From Polytrichum commune (taxonomy: Eukaryota > Streptophyta > Polytrichopsida > Polytrichales > Polytrichaceae), in the NCBI GenBank assembly GCA_950295325.1, contig OX485804.1, positions 436,001-500,000 of the forward strand: 64,000 nucleotides of DNA. The letters run 5' to 3'. This document shows, piece after piece, positions 1 through 11,419 of the stretch; position 1 is the first letter of the stretch, and every line of letters begins with the position of its first letter. The position numbers and the translations under genes were made by a program. The notes beneath the pieces were generated by a model. That model was not told where the DNA came from and ran no database searches. It saw nothing but the letters and a program-made list of their open reading frames with translations.

Positions 1-1162
1 GTACACTTTCACTAGGCATAAAATATCAACAATCAACAAATGGCAATATTTTACATGGTTATTCTGACGCTGATTGGGTGGGTGATAATTAAAGACACTC
101 GCCGATCCACTTCAGGTTACTGCTTCATACTTGCTGGGGGCGTGATCTCTTGGAGCAGCAAGAAACAACAATTTGTAGCATTATCCTCAACAAAATCAGA
201 GTATATGGCTTTGGCAAAGGCCACAGCTGAAGCAGTCTGGCTTCGAAAATTATTAAGTGAACTTGGGTTTCCACAACCTAATCCAACAACAATCTACTCC
301 GATAGTCAAAGTGCAATTGCTTTAAGTGAAAACCCTAAGTTTCATTCCAGAAGCAAACATGTGGAAACTCAATACCATTTTACTTGAGAGAAAGTGCTTG
401 ACAAACAAATACAATTAAAATATGTTTCCACCTTTAACATGACAACTGATATTTTCACTAAACCTCTACCAAGAGACAAACACAACCAATGCATACAAAA
501 CCTAGGAATGTGTTTGATTCCACAAGATCAGATTGTACCTAAGTATCAAGCTTTGATAACATTTCATACTAAACATCCCTTTTCCAATATGTGGGAGGAA
601 ACCAGAGGACAGTCCCAAAGAAAAAAGTTCAAGCAAACATACTCAAGAAACAAAGAAAACAAGAAAACTTGCTCAAGTCACAAACAGAACAAACAAATCT
701 GCTCGAAGCCACTTACATTCGAAACAAAAGGAGACAGCGGCTTCTTGTATGGAGAGCGCTTAACCCTAAAACCGGATTTTCTCGACTCCATTTAAAACGT
801 CGTTACAAGTTCACCAGGTGTATTTCGGCACCTCCTCCGGCCTCCATCCAAGCTGCACTCCAGCAATAACAGCTCTCGACGAAGCTTGGAGCTATACCAA
901 CTGACCACCTCACAGCTGCACAACTTCATCACCACAATCAGCAACCAGACGAACTTGACACCCGTCTTACAACACATGTGCATCTCAGGGTCCTTGCAAA
1001 GTCATGCAACATCACCGTATGCTCAAGAGCGGAACGGCCCTCAGAACCTCGCCCAACAAACTCACACCAAACCCTAAGGCTGGAGGAGACATCTCAACTG
1101 GATGACGAAATTATGAATGGATGAAAAATACTAGGATGAGAAAACTAGTGTACTAGTGGGAG
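1..1162 (+). pseudogene. Ty1/copia polyprotein 3' end (RNase H), decayed
   Basis: This is the C-terminal part of a copia-type pol polyprotein, cut by the window edge. The RNase H region reads through DTRRSTSGYCF, SSTKSEYMAL, YSDSQSAIAL and SKHVE, followed by DIFTKPLPRDKH, the usual copia RNase H order. It is broken. The DADW motif near positions 70-85 is in a different frame from the rest, so there is a frameshift near 88-95. A TGA at 385-387 sits where copia proteins read on (before EKVLDKQIQLKY), with the same frame open after it. About 650 bp of weakly coding sequence lies between the conserved tail and the LTR. A purine-rich stretch (GTGGGAG, ending at 1162) directly before the LTR is the likely polypurine tract. 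The family assignment is firm; activity is excluded by the lesions. Confidence 0.9.
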
Positions 1163-1377
1163 TGTTAGAACTATATACATAGTATAGTACATTAGTTAGA
1201 GATTATACGTAGACTCGTCACTAGAGTTGCAACAGTTGTGACCTTTTCAGGATACAATTGTAACCTTTCAATGTAACTCTTGAATGAGTACATAAGGTGT
1301 GTTTATCAATACACTTTACTTCACTACAAAAACATTGAGCATTGTCTTGTCTTTATGCTTCTTCTATTATTCTAACA
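1163..1377 (+). repeat. Right LTR of the copia element
   Basis: The 215-bp segment starts TGTTAGAA and ends TTCTAACA, a perfect 8-bp terminal inverted repeat with the canonical TG...CA ends. It follows directly on a polypurine tract, as a 3' LTR should. A poly(A)-type region and the short length fit small copia LTRs. The 5' LTR is outside the window, so the target-site duplication (expected to match GGGGT at 1378-1382) cannot be checked. Confidence 0.85.
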
Positions 1378-1660
1378 GGGGTTGGGATCAGAATTATTGT
1401 GATGATGTAGAGTATTCCCGACCACTCCAAATGATTTGTTAGACACCCGAGTTCGTTGTGGTCACACGATTGAGAGAGTTTGAAACACATCTCTTTGAGG
1501 TTCTTGGTCCACAAGCTTGTTGCAGGCAACTGTAAGCATTTAAACTCCCTCTTACAGATTGCTCAGGTCATGGCTCAAGTGCACCTTTTGTTTATTTCTT
1601 GACTGAATACATAGGTCCTCCCAATTTTGTTAACCATGAAATGTGGGCTTGGAATTAGGA

Positions 1661-3760
1661 ATGGCAAAACGACAGAGGTCTCTAAGGGAACATTTTTTGG
1701 CCACTCCTCGAAATATTGACATAAGTGATTTAGCATCTGGGACATGTACATTGGATGATTTACCTCCCTCTTCTCAAGCCCAAAGTGCACAAGGTATATG
1801 AAAAGAGCAGTAGTATAGCCAATTTGATTGGCTATACTTTTCTCCCAATTTGGGGAGAGTGTTTTGCAAAGTCTGCAAAGAGAAGGGTGGACGTTCCGTT
1901 TATGCCAAGGAGGGATCCAAAAATTTAAAGGTAAACGTATTTCATGATCATAGATGTTCTAGTGAATATAAAAAAAATTGTTGGACTTTACAAAGTGGTG
2001 GTAAAATGTTGGAGAAGGCGATCAAACAAGGGCAACGTGTATGTAATGAATCATTGGCATCATTGTTTCGTGCTGCCTATTTTATAGGAAAACAATCCCT
2101 CCCTTATACTAAATTTCCTTCTTTGTGTTCATTGCTTGCTAGTGTAAAGGCTTCTATCACTGCATCTATGTATCATGATGAGAAATCATGTGCTAATTTA
2201 ATTGCATGTATGTCTAATGTCATTAAAAAGAAAATTATATGTAGGGTTCGAAATTCTCATTTCTATAGTATCATGAATGATGAATCTACGGACATAAGTG
2301 TTATTGGTCACCTTATTGTATTTGCTACAATTATAGAAGAAGGTGTACCTATCACTGTCTTTTTAGGTTTGTTAGAGATTGAAGGTGAAAAAAAGAATGC
2401 TATTATTATCTTTGAATGTTTAATCAATCACTTAAAAAATTGGAAACTTGATTTATGCAAGTGTATGGCATTTGGCAGTGATGGTGCATGCAAGCACCAT
2501 GATGGGGTCTCATGGTGGAGTAACAACAAGATTAAAAAACAATCTAAACCCATTCATTTTATATTGTCATTGTGTTACTCATAGGACTAATCTAGCTGCA
2601 TTTGATGCATCTAAAGCATCAGATTGCAAAGTAATATCTGATAAGGTTGACACGATTTTGAATGCAATTGTTTTTTTCTTTAATATATCAGGTAAGCGTA
2701 AATATACATTCATAGCCTTGTAAGTACTATTTTTTTATGCTAAAATGACTATGAAACGGTATCATAAGATACGATGGCTTAGTAGGTGGCAGGCTGTAAC
2801 TACCTTATGTGATTCATTAGAATATGTTTTGTGTTTTTTTTGTGATGACAAAAAAGACCTTGATCAAATGAAGTTTATTTTTGCCAAGTTATAACAATTT
2901 AAATACATCTACATTTTGTATTTTCTAATTGATATCTTACATTCTTTAGCTTTGTTATCAAAGATTTTTCAAAACAAATTTGTGGATGTCACAACTATTG
3001 GTAGCATTGTTAGAACAGAGATAACACAAATTAGAATTTTGTTTATTGTTGAGCAACCTGATTTGAATGCTTTTATATTTAACAAAAACACTTGTTAATA
3101 TGTTATTCCCGAATATGGCCCTCTAGGGGATCATCTTCGAAAGCTTTCAAGTGAAATTCATGGAAAAATGTATCACGGTTTTGAAATGGACCGGTCTAGA
3201 CTAAGAGATGACATTGAGGAAGCATTAAATTCCAATGTGCATTTGCAGAGGCTGTTTGTACATGCTTGGATGCTAGATTTATAGACAATAATTTTATTTC
3301 ATGTTTTAAAATCTTAAATCCTACTCATATGCCTTCAAGGCAGATAGGCCTCCAAAATTGGGAGGTGATTGAATTAGAAAAATTACTAGCACACTATGGG
3401 CATGATCGCTACCAAGAAGGTTCAAAATTTCCCTCCTTCGTTGATATGATGGCTTGTAAGCGTGAATTTCTAGCTTTCAAACTTTAGCCACCACTAAATG
3501 GGGAGATAAGACTTGTAGAGATTTATGGGGCATGATCACTTGGAACCATTCTTTACAAACCCGATATCCTAATTTGCTTGTCCTTGCTGATTTGGCTAGA
3601 ATAACAATGTGTATCAACATCCACTTGTGAAAGGGCGTTAAGTGTCAAAAAATTAATAAAAACACGAGTGAGAAAACAAACTTAAAAATAAAAATTTGGA
3701 AGCTATGCTTAGAATTGCTTTAGAAAGACCACATGAAAACTTTGATAATATTATTAAACA
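1661..3760 (+). pseudogene. hAT-like transposase relic (ZMYM/KIAA1586-like type)
   Basis: Pieces in several frames together resemble a hAT-superfamily transposase. The probable start is ATG 1661 (MAKRQRSLREHF), a typical N-terminus for these proteins. A TTF/BED-like zinc finger follows (FCKVC then H-x-x-R-C near 1850-1975). The catalytic core begins with the DESTDIS motif near 2280 (first Asp of the DDE triad) and continues with FGSDGA near 2472. A decayed C-terminal dimerisation region (STCERALSVKK-like) lies near 3615-3700. Stops after the N-terminal part, near 2583, at 2722 and elsewhere, plus frameshifts, show it is dead. I could not identify its terminal inverted repeats or an 8-bp target duplication. 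Confidence 0.75.
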
Positions 3761-4109
3761 GGCAATTCCTTTTTGAAAACTGAAACCAAATACCGGTTTT
3801 TATATGCTAATCCTTCACGTTATGTGTCTTCTGCAAGTGATGCACCTTGTTCAGTAAGTTCAAGTATGTTTTCTAATTCTGAGGATACGGATGTTTAAAA
3901 GTTGCAGGTATTGTTGTACTAACTAGCCTCTAAATAATGTATTAACCCTTTTTGGATTTATATATATTTTTAAAGGCTAAATCCTTGGCCCCACGTTGGT
4001 GGGGGCTTGGCAAGGTTCAAATCCTTCCAAGGATACTTGGATTTTCTATCAACACAAATTCACCCCTTTAAAAGCATAACACCAATTTTTTTTTACAATA
4101 TTTAAAAAA

Positions 4110-4322
4110 ACAAATCCGACATACAATACAAATCTTCGGAAACATACCGAAATGAAATTCAGAAAGTCGGAAAATTACCGAATGGTAAAGTTAAATATTG
4201 GTTTTTAACCAGGAATAAAAATTGGATTTAGGTAGCTTCCCAGAAAAACATAAAAATCCGAATGTCTTTATACAAGATCGGAAATGTACCGATTTTTTGT
4301 ATAAAACTCCCCGGACTGTGGG
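4110..4322 (-). repeat. Fragment of the repeat at 16864-18141 (inverted copy)
   Basis: The reverse complement of this segment matches 16864-17074. It shares the TCCGATCTT, AAGCTACCTAAATCC and TTTCCGAAGATTTGTATTG stretches, and it ends in ACTCCCCG, the same terminus as the longer copy. It is therefore one end of a dispersed repeat of unknown class. Confidence 0.75.
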
Positions 4323-5330
4323 CCCTAACAACAGAGGCGGGCTGCCCCAAAGGATCCCAAAAGGAGGAGAGTATCGTGGGGTGATTCTCGTTCCGCAAGA
4401 GACACAGGAGACACCATCAATGCTCCTGCGTTGTTTGTCAATCTCATCAGATTCCAACTTCTCAAAGAACGCCACCACTCGAGGATCCATTAAGTACTTA
4501 CTGTCATCTGCAGCACGAAATCATTTCATTCCATGCATCCCGTGGCCGGCCAGCCAGCCAGGGATCCTAGCAGCAACCGCCGCTTTCAGAGGGTGCCACA
4601 CTTCTTCATACAACTTGTTTGTTCCTCCATCCTTTGTGAATCCGGGTGAGTTCCTCCTTATGAGTTAACTCTATAAGCACTATTGAGGCAGACTCCCTCA
4701 TGCGGAGGACACACACGTTTGAAAACACAACACTGGTTTTGAAACGGAGTGCAGTAAGCCAAGGCAAGGTAAGAGAATTTCGGTCCTGACATGGGCCTAA
4801 CTTGGAGGAGCTTGGTTCCCAGGTTGGTCAGTACAAACGTCCGTTTTCAACTCTGATACTCTGATTCAAGACGGTGGCGTTTTCAACTTTGATACTCTTT
4901 TCCAAGACGGCGATTTTGCAAGGCTGGATACCCGATCAGAGTTGGAAACGGATGGTTTTGACCAAAAGTAAGGTGCCTAAATTCTTTTAGCTTGGCCTCC
5001 CAAAGCCGGTTCCCAAACCGGCGTTTTCGAACGCGTGTGTCACACTCTTGAGCATTAGCCCCACGCCCTGCAATGTTTTGAAGTTTTTTTGTTGTAAACA
5101 GCACAGCCAGTGTTTGGGGAGATACAAGTATGTGAGCGTTTCATGCGTAAAGCCACGGTTGTGCGTGCCCCTTGGCCCACCCTGCACCAGATTAGTTGAG
5201 GGCACCCAAGGGGGCTTCAGATGCAGATGCTACTTGAATCCACCCATCAGCAGTGCACGATCCGGTGTCTCCCTCACCGCTCATGAGTTTGAGGTGACGA
5301 TCGTTTCATATTGTGGAGATGTTATTGATG
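4323..5330. other. Unassigned segment with short internal duplications
   Basis: No gene can be supported here. A minus-strand ORF (4490-4191) starts MDPRVVAFFEKLESDE and could be an exon of something unrecognised, but its second half runs through the repeat at 4110-4322, so I do not call it. GATACTCT-type phrases with AAGACGG are duplicated near 4850-4915. The stretch 5052-5150 is a diverged copy of 6563-6660 just upstream of the kinase start. Confidence 0.4.
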
Positions 5331-5339
5331 CATAGATTC

Positions 5340-6699
5340 ATTTGATAGACCTGCTTGCGGCGGTAGTGTCATCCTCTCAATGTTTTCTCTCTTGCTGCCA
5401 CTAGGTGAAACGTCGCGGGCAAAGTTGATGACGTATTCGATACAGGTTGCAACTCGCAAGGGTTTGGTATTCTAGTCAGCTTCGCTCTATGGCCTCCTGG
5501 GCAGGGCCAGGTATGTACTTTTATTTCTACACAATAGTTGCAATCTATTTGAGTTCCGAGGAGAACGTCATAGCAGATTAGTAGTTTGATGAGGATACGT
5601 TATTGATATGGTGCTCCAGATGTTTCTAGAAGGTGGTCCCATAGGATTTAAGAAGAAAGAGGCGGAACTAATCATATTCACTTTAAACTCCTTATGGTGG
5701 TCATGGTGTCACTGGATTCAATATCAAAATTTTGACAATGTATAAGTGGACCATCTCATTAAAGAATCCTCACTATGTTCAACCGGTAAACATGGCGCTG
5801 CTGCCTAATCAGTTTAGAACAGGTGAGGCCGACTTTGAGGGAAGGCAGTGACTCCTATCGATTCCAAGAAGAACTTACCCTCCTAGATACAGCTTATAGC
5901 CATAGCCACATTTTGCTTTTTGTAAAGCTCGCAGGTTGATGTTACATGAGGCTCATTGGTGAGCCTTTTGATATTTTGTCTAGATTATGAGAATTTCATG
6001 GTGATTGTGGTTATTTGGATGCCAGGGGTGTCGGATGGGGTTGTTGAAAAGGCCTTGGAGGGATAATCTGGACGTGCAAAAGGAATCAATTGTCTGGCTA
6101 CTAGCATTCTAATTATATGTGGAAGACTGTGGTTGCCGAGCTGATGCTGTGAGCTATGACCCGACTAGCAAATTCGAAAGGTATGCGCCTTAACTGTCAT
6201 AGGTGTCAAAATCTCTAGCTACGAACAGAAACTTCAGATATATGAAGCTGGTTGTGCTGCTTTAACCATCCAACGGAGGCATGGCCTATCCGTGATCCTC
6301 TCATCGTCCCAGTCTTTCGTAGTTACTTCAAATTCACTCTTCCAAGTTCAGGAAAGTTTCAAACGCAGTAGTGATTCTACAACACATAATTTGGTCATGA
6401 CTGACTTCTTGATCGATGCTCTCCTGTGCAGACAAGGGATCACTCCAAGAAATGATTTCCACTTTCAATGTGTGACATGCTTCTTCACGATGTTATTAAG
6501 TCAATGTGAATCCTGGTGAGTTCCTTCTGTAATTATAGTGCTGCAACAAATTGCCCGACACTCTTGAGCATTGACCCACACTCTGCAAGGTTTTGAAGGT
6601 TTGCTAGTGTAAATAACAAGCTTGACTTGGTGGTTATGTGGTGAAGATAGAAACAGGTATGCGGGAGATTGTGCATCTCCAAGGTTGTGTTGAAGGGAC
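5340..6699 (+). promoter_or_regulatory. Upstream/leader region of tandem-kinase gene
   Basis: This region precedes the kinase start codon. Positions 5340-5960 are closely similar to 62030-62540, which lies upstream of the second intact kinase copy. Shared phrases include GTTTTCTCTCTTGCTGCCAC, CTAGTCAGCTTCGCTCT and GATATGGTGCTCCAG. The retained similarity shows that promoter/leader and gene were duplicated together. The many stops in all frames suggest it is non-coding: promoter, 5'UTR or a 5' intron. No TATA box can be assigned with confidence. Confidence 0.55.
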
Positions 6700-9600
6700 A
6701 TGGCCATGGCTAGCGCCGTATTTGCGACAAGTGGTGTTGGTGAAACTTCCTCGCCCACAGCAACAGATTACTTCACAACCTCGATCCAGTCATGTGTCCA
6801 AGGTATCCAAGCCCAACTTGGAGGTCATAAATCCCTGCTAAACGGGAGGCAATGTCTGGATCTCTGTACAAAACTTGTCAAGACCGTCGAGAATGTTCAG
6901 AAACTAGTTTCACATTCTCAGGTAGCATCTGGAAGAAATGAAACCTTGCGACCAGCCTTGGAGAACTTGCATAGAATCTTGGAGAAGGCGAGGTTTCTTA
7001 TCAAGGGGTGCTCTGAAGCAGATTGTAAAGCGTTGATATTTCAGATGCAGAATGAAGAGGCCTTTCGAGAGATTTTGTATGAGGTAGGCTTGTGTTACAA
7101 TGCCATCTACGAGCAAGCCAAACATATGGTACAATCGGAAGGGAGGATTCTTGGAGTAGAAGATCTCCGTGAGTCGAGTTCTACATTTGTGACGGCACTG
7201 GAAAGAGAGGTTCTCGAAGATCAACACACACTGCAGACAGTACTTGAGAATCTTGTCAGGAGTCCATCAAATGACACAAAGATTCAATGCCTTGCAAAGT
7301 ACTTGTTGGACAATCTGAAATTCATATGCGAATATAGCGGGGGGAACAGAGTGGCCCGCTCGATGATGTCTAATGCGGTGACGTGGGTGACCGAAACAGA
7401 AACGCAAGGTACTTGGAAGATCAAAGGCTTCGTTGGAAATGGAGCAGGGGCTAAAGGTGTTTTGCACACTGAATGGCTTGGAATCCCCTGTGCCAAGAAG
7501 ATTTTCAAAGCTCACAACTCAGAGTATGCCGATTTCCAAGGGACTCTTGGCTATTTGGTAACCGCATATATCCCAAATTTGTTTGGCATCCAATCTATGA
7601 AGAAGGAGCTTCACAACCAATTGGAGGATTTCACTTTTCGGAAGGAAGTGGCACTCCTGGCACGCCTCAATCATCCGAATGTTGTCAAGTTCTTCTGTTG
7701 TGGTAGTGATTCAGAAGATGAATGTTTCATTGGGATGGAGCTTATGGAGATGGACCTGGCTTACTTGATTAGAAGGCGTGAAGGAAAGCTGTTTGCGATT
7801 GAAGTGGCACTGGACATCATTTTGCAAATTGCGCGTGGGATGCTCTATCTTCATGACCGAGGGATTGCACATCGAGACCTTAAACCTTTGAACGTGGTAA
7901 TCAGCAAAGTTCCTAACTCTCCACATCTTGTTGAAAATTTCTGTGTGAAGTTAATTGACTTTGGTTTGTCAAAGGCTAAGGTACAAGCCTCCAAGTCCAG
8001 TACAGTATCAATCCCGAACTGTGGCACCGTAACATATAGAGCTCCAGAGGTGTTTTCCAAGGCACATGAGCACGTTCCGCGTGGAGGTGAACAGAAGGTG
8101 AATTGGTTCAAGGCGGATGTATACAGTTTTGCTTTGACATGCTCAGTGATTCTGTCCTTGAAGAAACCCTTTGAAGGGCGGTACCTTGAAGACGGGGAGG
8201 AGGATGGGCGGTACCTGGAGTTAATAAATGGTACTCGGCCAGAGATTCCCTCAAGCTGCCCTAAAGAGTTGGATGCACTTTTGAAAGAATGTTGGGAGAC
8301 AAATCCTGAAAGAAGACCCCATTTTTCAACCATTTGCAAGAGGCTTGAGAAGTACAAGCATGGTCTTTTAAGAAGCCTATCTACTTCTATGGATGAAGGT
8401 TTGGAGGAGGTGAAATATGATGCAACAAGTGATTGCAACACATGCATTGAGAGGATTCTTGAGGATCGTTCTCGACATCGGAGTTCTATTAAGGATCTTA
8501 CCACAAATTCATCTGCAGTCGAAGCTGAGGTAATCATAAAGGCAATCATGATGATACCCTACTATGTGGGTCGTGGAATCCTGTTGAATGGATTGCAATT
8601 GTCCTTAAACCTGCTAACCTGGTGTGGACGGTCGTACAAGTCTGTTGGAGCTGCTGCTCATCTGTCTTCTCTTGAAGCAGAGTACTCAAGTCTTGAACAT
8701 GATTACTTTTTACTCTCCGTGCAATGTGCGAAAGATATTGGACAGGTTCAACGTGTTGGTCACGAAACTCTGCTAAACGGAAAGCAATGTCAGCATTTAT
8801 ATTCGGTGATTGTGAAATGCGCTGAGAACATTCACAGACTAGTGTCAGATTTTGGAGCATCGAGAGCGGAATCCTTTCGACCAGGATTGTGGAACTTCTA
8901 CATAATCTCGGAGAAGTTGAGAAGGCTCGTGAATCAGTGCTGTGAAGAAGATTGGTGTAGAGCAGCCGTTTTCCAGATTCGCAATGAAGTGGCCTTTCGA
9001 GAGATCTTGGTGGACATAGAATTCTGTTACAATGCGATTTTCGACGAAGCCAAGAGTATGAGTGATCAGGAAGGGAAGACTTCTGAAGTAGAAGTGCTTC
9101 GCCGGTCTTCAACATTTTCCCTCGTATCGGAGGGTGAGATTTTTGAAGATCGTTGTAGCGTGAAGAAGAGACTCGAGAAGATGGTGGAAAGTGCCGGCTC
9201 TTCAGATGAGCATAACCAATGCCTTGCAAGATACTTGTTGGGCAGATTGGGATTCACATATGAAGAGCATCATTCAGAAATATTTGCATCTATAAAGGAA
9301 CTTGAGGACTTGGTTAATAGTACCGCGTCATCAAAAAACCTGGACCAGTTGGATCTTTGTGTATCTGCATTGCCTTATTTAGAACATGGGTCAAAACTGT
9401 GGAATAAAATTTACGATTTGTCCAAAGGCATCGGCTATTTAGAAGTGGGAAAACCACACTTTGCAAGTTCCTTGTTGCAGGGATTACAAGAAGAGCTTGT
9501 CACGCATCTGAGTGAAGGAACGTTTTGGGTGACTAAGAAGGAACCGCCAGGGACGTGGACACACGAAGGTAGAATTATTTCACAATCTTCTGCTGGAATT

Positions 9601-10389
9601 GTAATGTCTACCAAATGGCTTGGAATTCCCTGTGCCAAGAAATTTGTGAAATTTGTGTCTTCGGAGAATGCACATTATTGTTTTTGGAAACCTGCAAAAG
9701 TAATGGCACGTCTGCACCATCCGAATATTATTAAAGTCTTCTGTTGTGGCAAAGACGAACGAGAAGGGCATTATTTTTTTGGGATGGAACTTATGGAGAC
9801 GGACTTGTCTGATTGTATCAGAAGTCGCGAAGGGAGGCCATTTCCAATGGTTGTAGCACTTGACATTATTGTGCAAATAGCGCGTGGGATGCGCTATCTG
9901 CATAGTCAGGGCATTGCACATCGGGATCTCAAGCCAGGAAATGTGCTCATCAGCAGAGCACTTAACACCACAGAGCTTGGCGACACTTTCTGTGTGAAGC
10001 TCTGTGATTTTCGGCTTTGCAAGGCAAACGTGGAAGCCTCCAAGGCCGAAGTACCAACAGACGAGGCCGTTTTTGGCTCCATGGGTTATCTGGCTCCAGA
10101 GGTGTACGCTAGAAGACGTTTACCATTGAAATCGTTCAAGGCGGACATTTTCAGCTTCGCGATGACTTCCTCAGATATATTATCCTTCAAACGACCCCCT
10201 GCTTTGGTGTCCGGGAGAGTGAGAGACTATGTAGGAGCGATAGATGCGGGTGTGAGGCCCGAGATCGCATCAAGGTGCCCCAAAGAGTTGGTTGCTCTTC
10301 TGAAAGAGTGTTGGGATGCAAACCCCGAGTTACGCCCCGACTTTGATGCCGTTTGTACAAGGTTACAGAAGATCGTTCTGTTTCACTGA
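6700..10389 (+). CDS. Tandem helical-domain/TKL-type protein kinase (kinase plus degenerate kinase)
   Basis: This is an intact 1229-aa single-exon protein built from two similar halves. Each half has an alpha-helical domain (about residues 25-190 and 665-860; shared LLNG+QC and FREIL motifs), resembling the four-helix/HeLo-like domain in front of plant MLKL-type kinases, then a kinase domain. Kinase 1 (about 240-560) has a Gly-rich loop GNGAGAKG, CAKK near K267, HRDLKPLN (D393) and DFG (420-422), so it should be active. Kinase 2 (about 955-1225) keeps CAKK and HRDLKPGN (D1076). Its Gly-rich loop is SQSSAG (961-966) and DFG is DFR (1103-1105), which suggests a pseudokinase. No signal peptide or clear membrane segment is seen, so it is probably cytosolic. 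The start ATGGCCATGG at 6700 is the first good ATG after a stop-rich leader. Known plant tandem kinases act in immunity; that role here is inference. Confidence 0.85.
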   Translation: MAMASAVFATSGVGETSSPTATDYFTTSIQSCVQGIQAQLGGHKSLLNGRQCLDLCTKLVKTVENVQKLVSHSQVASGRNETLRPALENLHRILEKARFLIKGCSEADCKALIFQMQNEEAFREILYEVGLCYNAIYEQAKHMVQSEGRILGVEDLRESSSTFVTALEREVLEDQHTLQTVLENLVRSPSNDTKIQCLAKYLLDNLKFICEYSGGNRVARSMMSNAVTWVTETETQGTWKIKGFVGNGAGAKGVLHTEWLGIPCAKKIFKAHNSEYADFQGTLGYLVTAYIPNLFGIQSMKKELHNQLEDFTFRKEVALLARLNHPNVVKFFCCGSDSEDECFIGMELMEMDLAYLIRRREGKLFAIEVALDIILQIARGMLYLHDRGIAHRDLKPLNVVISKVPNSPHLVENFCVKLIDFGLSKAKVQASKSSTVSIPNCGTVTYRAPEVFSKAHEHVPRGGEQKVNWFKADVYSFALTCSVILSLKKPFEGRYLEDGEEDGRYLELINGTRPEIPSSCPKELDALLKECWETNPERRPHFSTICKRLEKYKHGLLRSLSTSMDEGLEEVKYDATSDCNTCIERILEDRSRHRSSIKDLTTNSSAVEAEVIIKAIMMIPYYVGRGILLNGLQLSLNLLTWCGRSYKSVGAAAHLSSLEAEYSSLEHDYFLLSVQCAKDIGQVQRVGHETLLNGKQCQHLYSVIVKCAENIHRLVSDFGASRAESFRPGLWNFYIISEKLRRLVNQCCEEDWCRAAVFQIRNEVAFREILVDIEFCYNAIFDEAKSMSDQEGKTSEVEVLRRSSTFSLVSEGEIFEDRCSVKKRLEKMVESAGSSDEHNQCLARYLLGRLGFTYEEHHSEIFASIKELEDLVNSTASSKNLDQLDLCVSALPYLEHGSKLWNKIYDLSKGIGYLEVGKPHFASSLLQGLQEELVTHLSEGTFWVTKKEPPGTWTHEGRIISQSSAGIVMSTKWLGIPCAKKFVKFVSSENAHYCFWKPAKVMARLHHPNIIKVFCCGKDEREGHYFFGMELMETDLSDCIRSREGRPFPMVVALDIIVQIARGMRYLHSQGIAHRDLKPGNVLISRALNTTELGDTFCVKLCDFRLCKANVEASKAEVPTDEAVFGSMGYLAPEVYARRRLPLKSFKADIFSFAMTSSDILSFKRPPALVSGRVRDYVGAIDAGVRPEIASRCPKELVALLKECWDANPELRPDFDAVCTRLQKIVLFH

Positions 10390-10701
10390 AGGTTCACGGC
10401 ATGTGAATTTTGATCAATGTGCAATCAAACTCACAGGCGCATGTGCACCATCGCACTTACCAATGCGGCGATCAGGTATATCATTATTGTACTTATTTGT
10501 GTGCCATAACTAGGATCTTGAAGGATTTTACCTGAATTTGCTTGGACTCCTGTTCAATGTCGAAGTTAATATTATAATATGTTGTGATTATTGCACGAGT
10601 GTAGTATCTTTGTGAGAGCTCAAACCCTAGAGAGAGCTCAAAATGTATCCACTACAATTACTTTGGGATAGTGTAACCTTGGAGTTACAGTGCAAATGCT
10701 G
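10390..10701. other. Downstream region of the kinase gene
   Basis: This is presumably the 3'UTR and terminator region of the gene ending at 10389. No ORF of note and no certain polyadenylation signal were seen. Confidence 0.4.
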
Positions 10702-10840
10702 CACTAAATATTGTAGTAGTGTCATATGGTAATTTATGTCACTGTGGTAAGTTTCCTAATGACACTCCTTACGAATAAGTTTTATAAGTATGGACTGTCA
10801 TCCCAACTTATCTTTAGTTCATCCACAATTAGGTAGTGAA
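10702..10840 (+). repeat. Truncated MITE of the CACTAAATAT family
   Basis: It begins CACTAAATATTG and follows the same order as the copy at 13596-13957 (GTGTCATATGGTA, CACTGTGGTAA, ATGACACTCCTTACGAATAAG). It stops after about 140 bp. This is a 5' fragment of the same family. Confidence 0.65.
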
Positions 10841-11060
10841 ACATTTTCGTGAAATGAAATGAAATTGAATTTGAAGTCCGGGAAGCTGAAAAGGCTAATG
10901 GGATTAAAAGTACATCATGATGGGTTCCAACCAGCTAATTTTGTAGAACGGCGGAGTGCAGTAGCCTCCGTGAAGCTAATGTTAACTTGTTGGTCTAATT
11001 GAAAGGAAGACTTGAGGCTCCTTAAAAATATGTTCTCAAAAAAATTATGGAAACTTATCT

Positions 11061-11411
11061 CTAATGGGGGTTGTATGGGGGACATTCCAACATGAAATGT
11101 GCCTCGTTTTCAACTACATTATAGGAGAAAAAGTGGCATAGTCTAGCATCTCGAGAGATAGGGATATTTGTCCGTCGTCTGGTTTCAATGACAAGTCTAT
11201 GGTTCGAGGTGCGGTAGGCAACAATGATCTTGCGTTGTGGTGGAGTCAATGGTTGCTTCAAGTACAATTTACATTCATATGTAAGAAATTTCTCAAAGTG
11301 AAGATAATCTAGTTTCTTCCCAGAGAGATGGAATGACTTCCACTCTTTAGCAAGAAAAGCCTCCTTGATATCAACATATGTTGTTTTTGATATAGAATTA
11401 TAGAAACTCAT
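11061..11411 (-). pseudogene. LINE ORF2 C-terminal fragment
   Basis: The encoded piece contains the LINE tail pattern YRTSNHRLVIE, then R+TNIP, a C-rich motif and NEAHFMLECP. This is the CCHC-type region downstream of the reverse transcriptase in several LINE clades. The second cysteine of the first pair is replaced by Phe (RLCHFF). No RT domain is present nearby, so this is a truncated relic, unrelated to the large LINE at 30-42 kb. Confidence 0.6.
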
Positions 11412-11419
11412 AATAACAG

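Noticed and set aside
1376-1390. CAGGGGTTGG as the left terminal repeat of the hAT element
   Set aside because: It overlaps the last bases of the copia LTR and no matching inverted end was found near 3900-4030.
4191-4668. Possible small gene on either strand (99 and 148 aa)
   Set aside because: Both frames run into the dispersed repeat at 4110-4322 and show no recognisable domain.
8546-9257. Minus-strand ORFs of up to 227 aa inside the kinase gene
   Set aside because: They are antisense to a gene with clear kinase motifs on the + strand.
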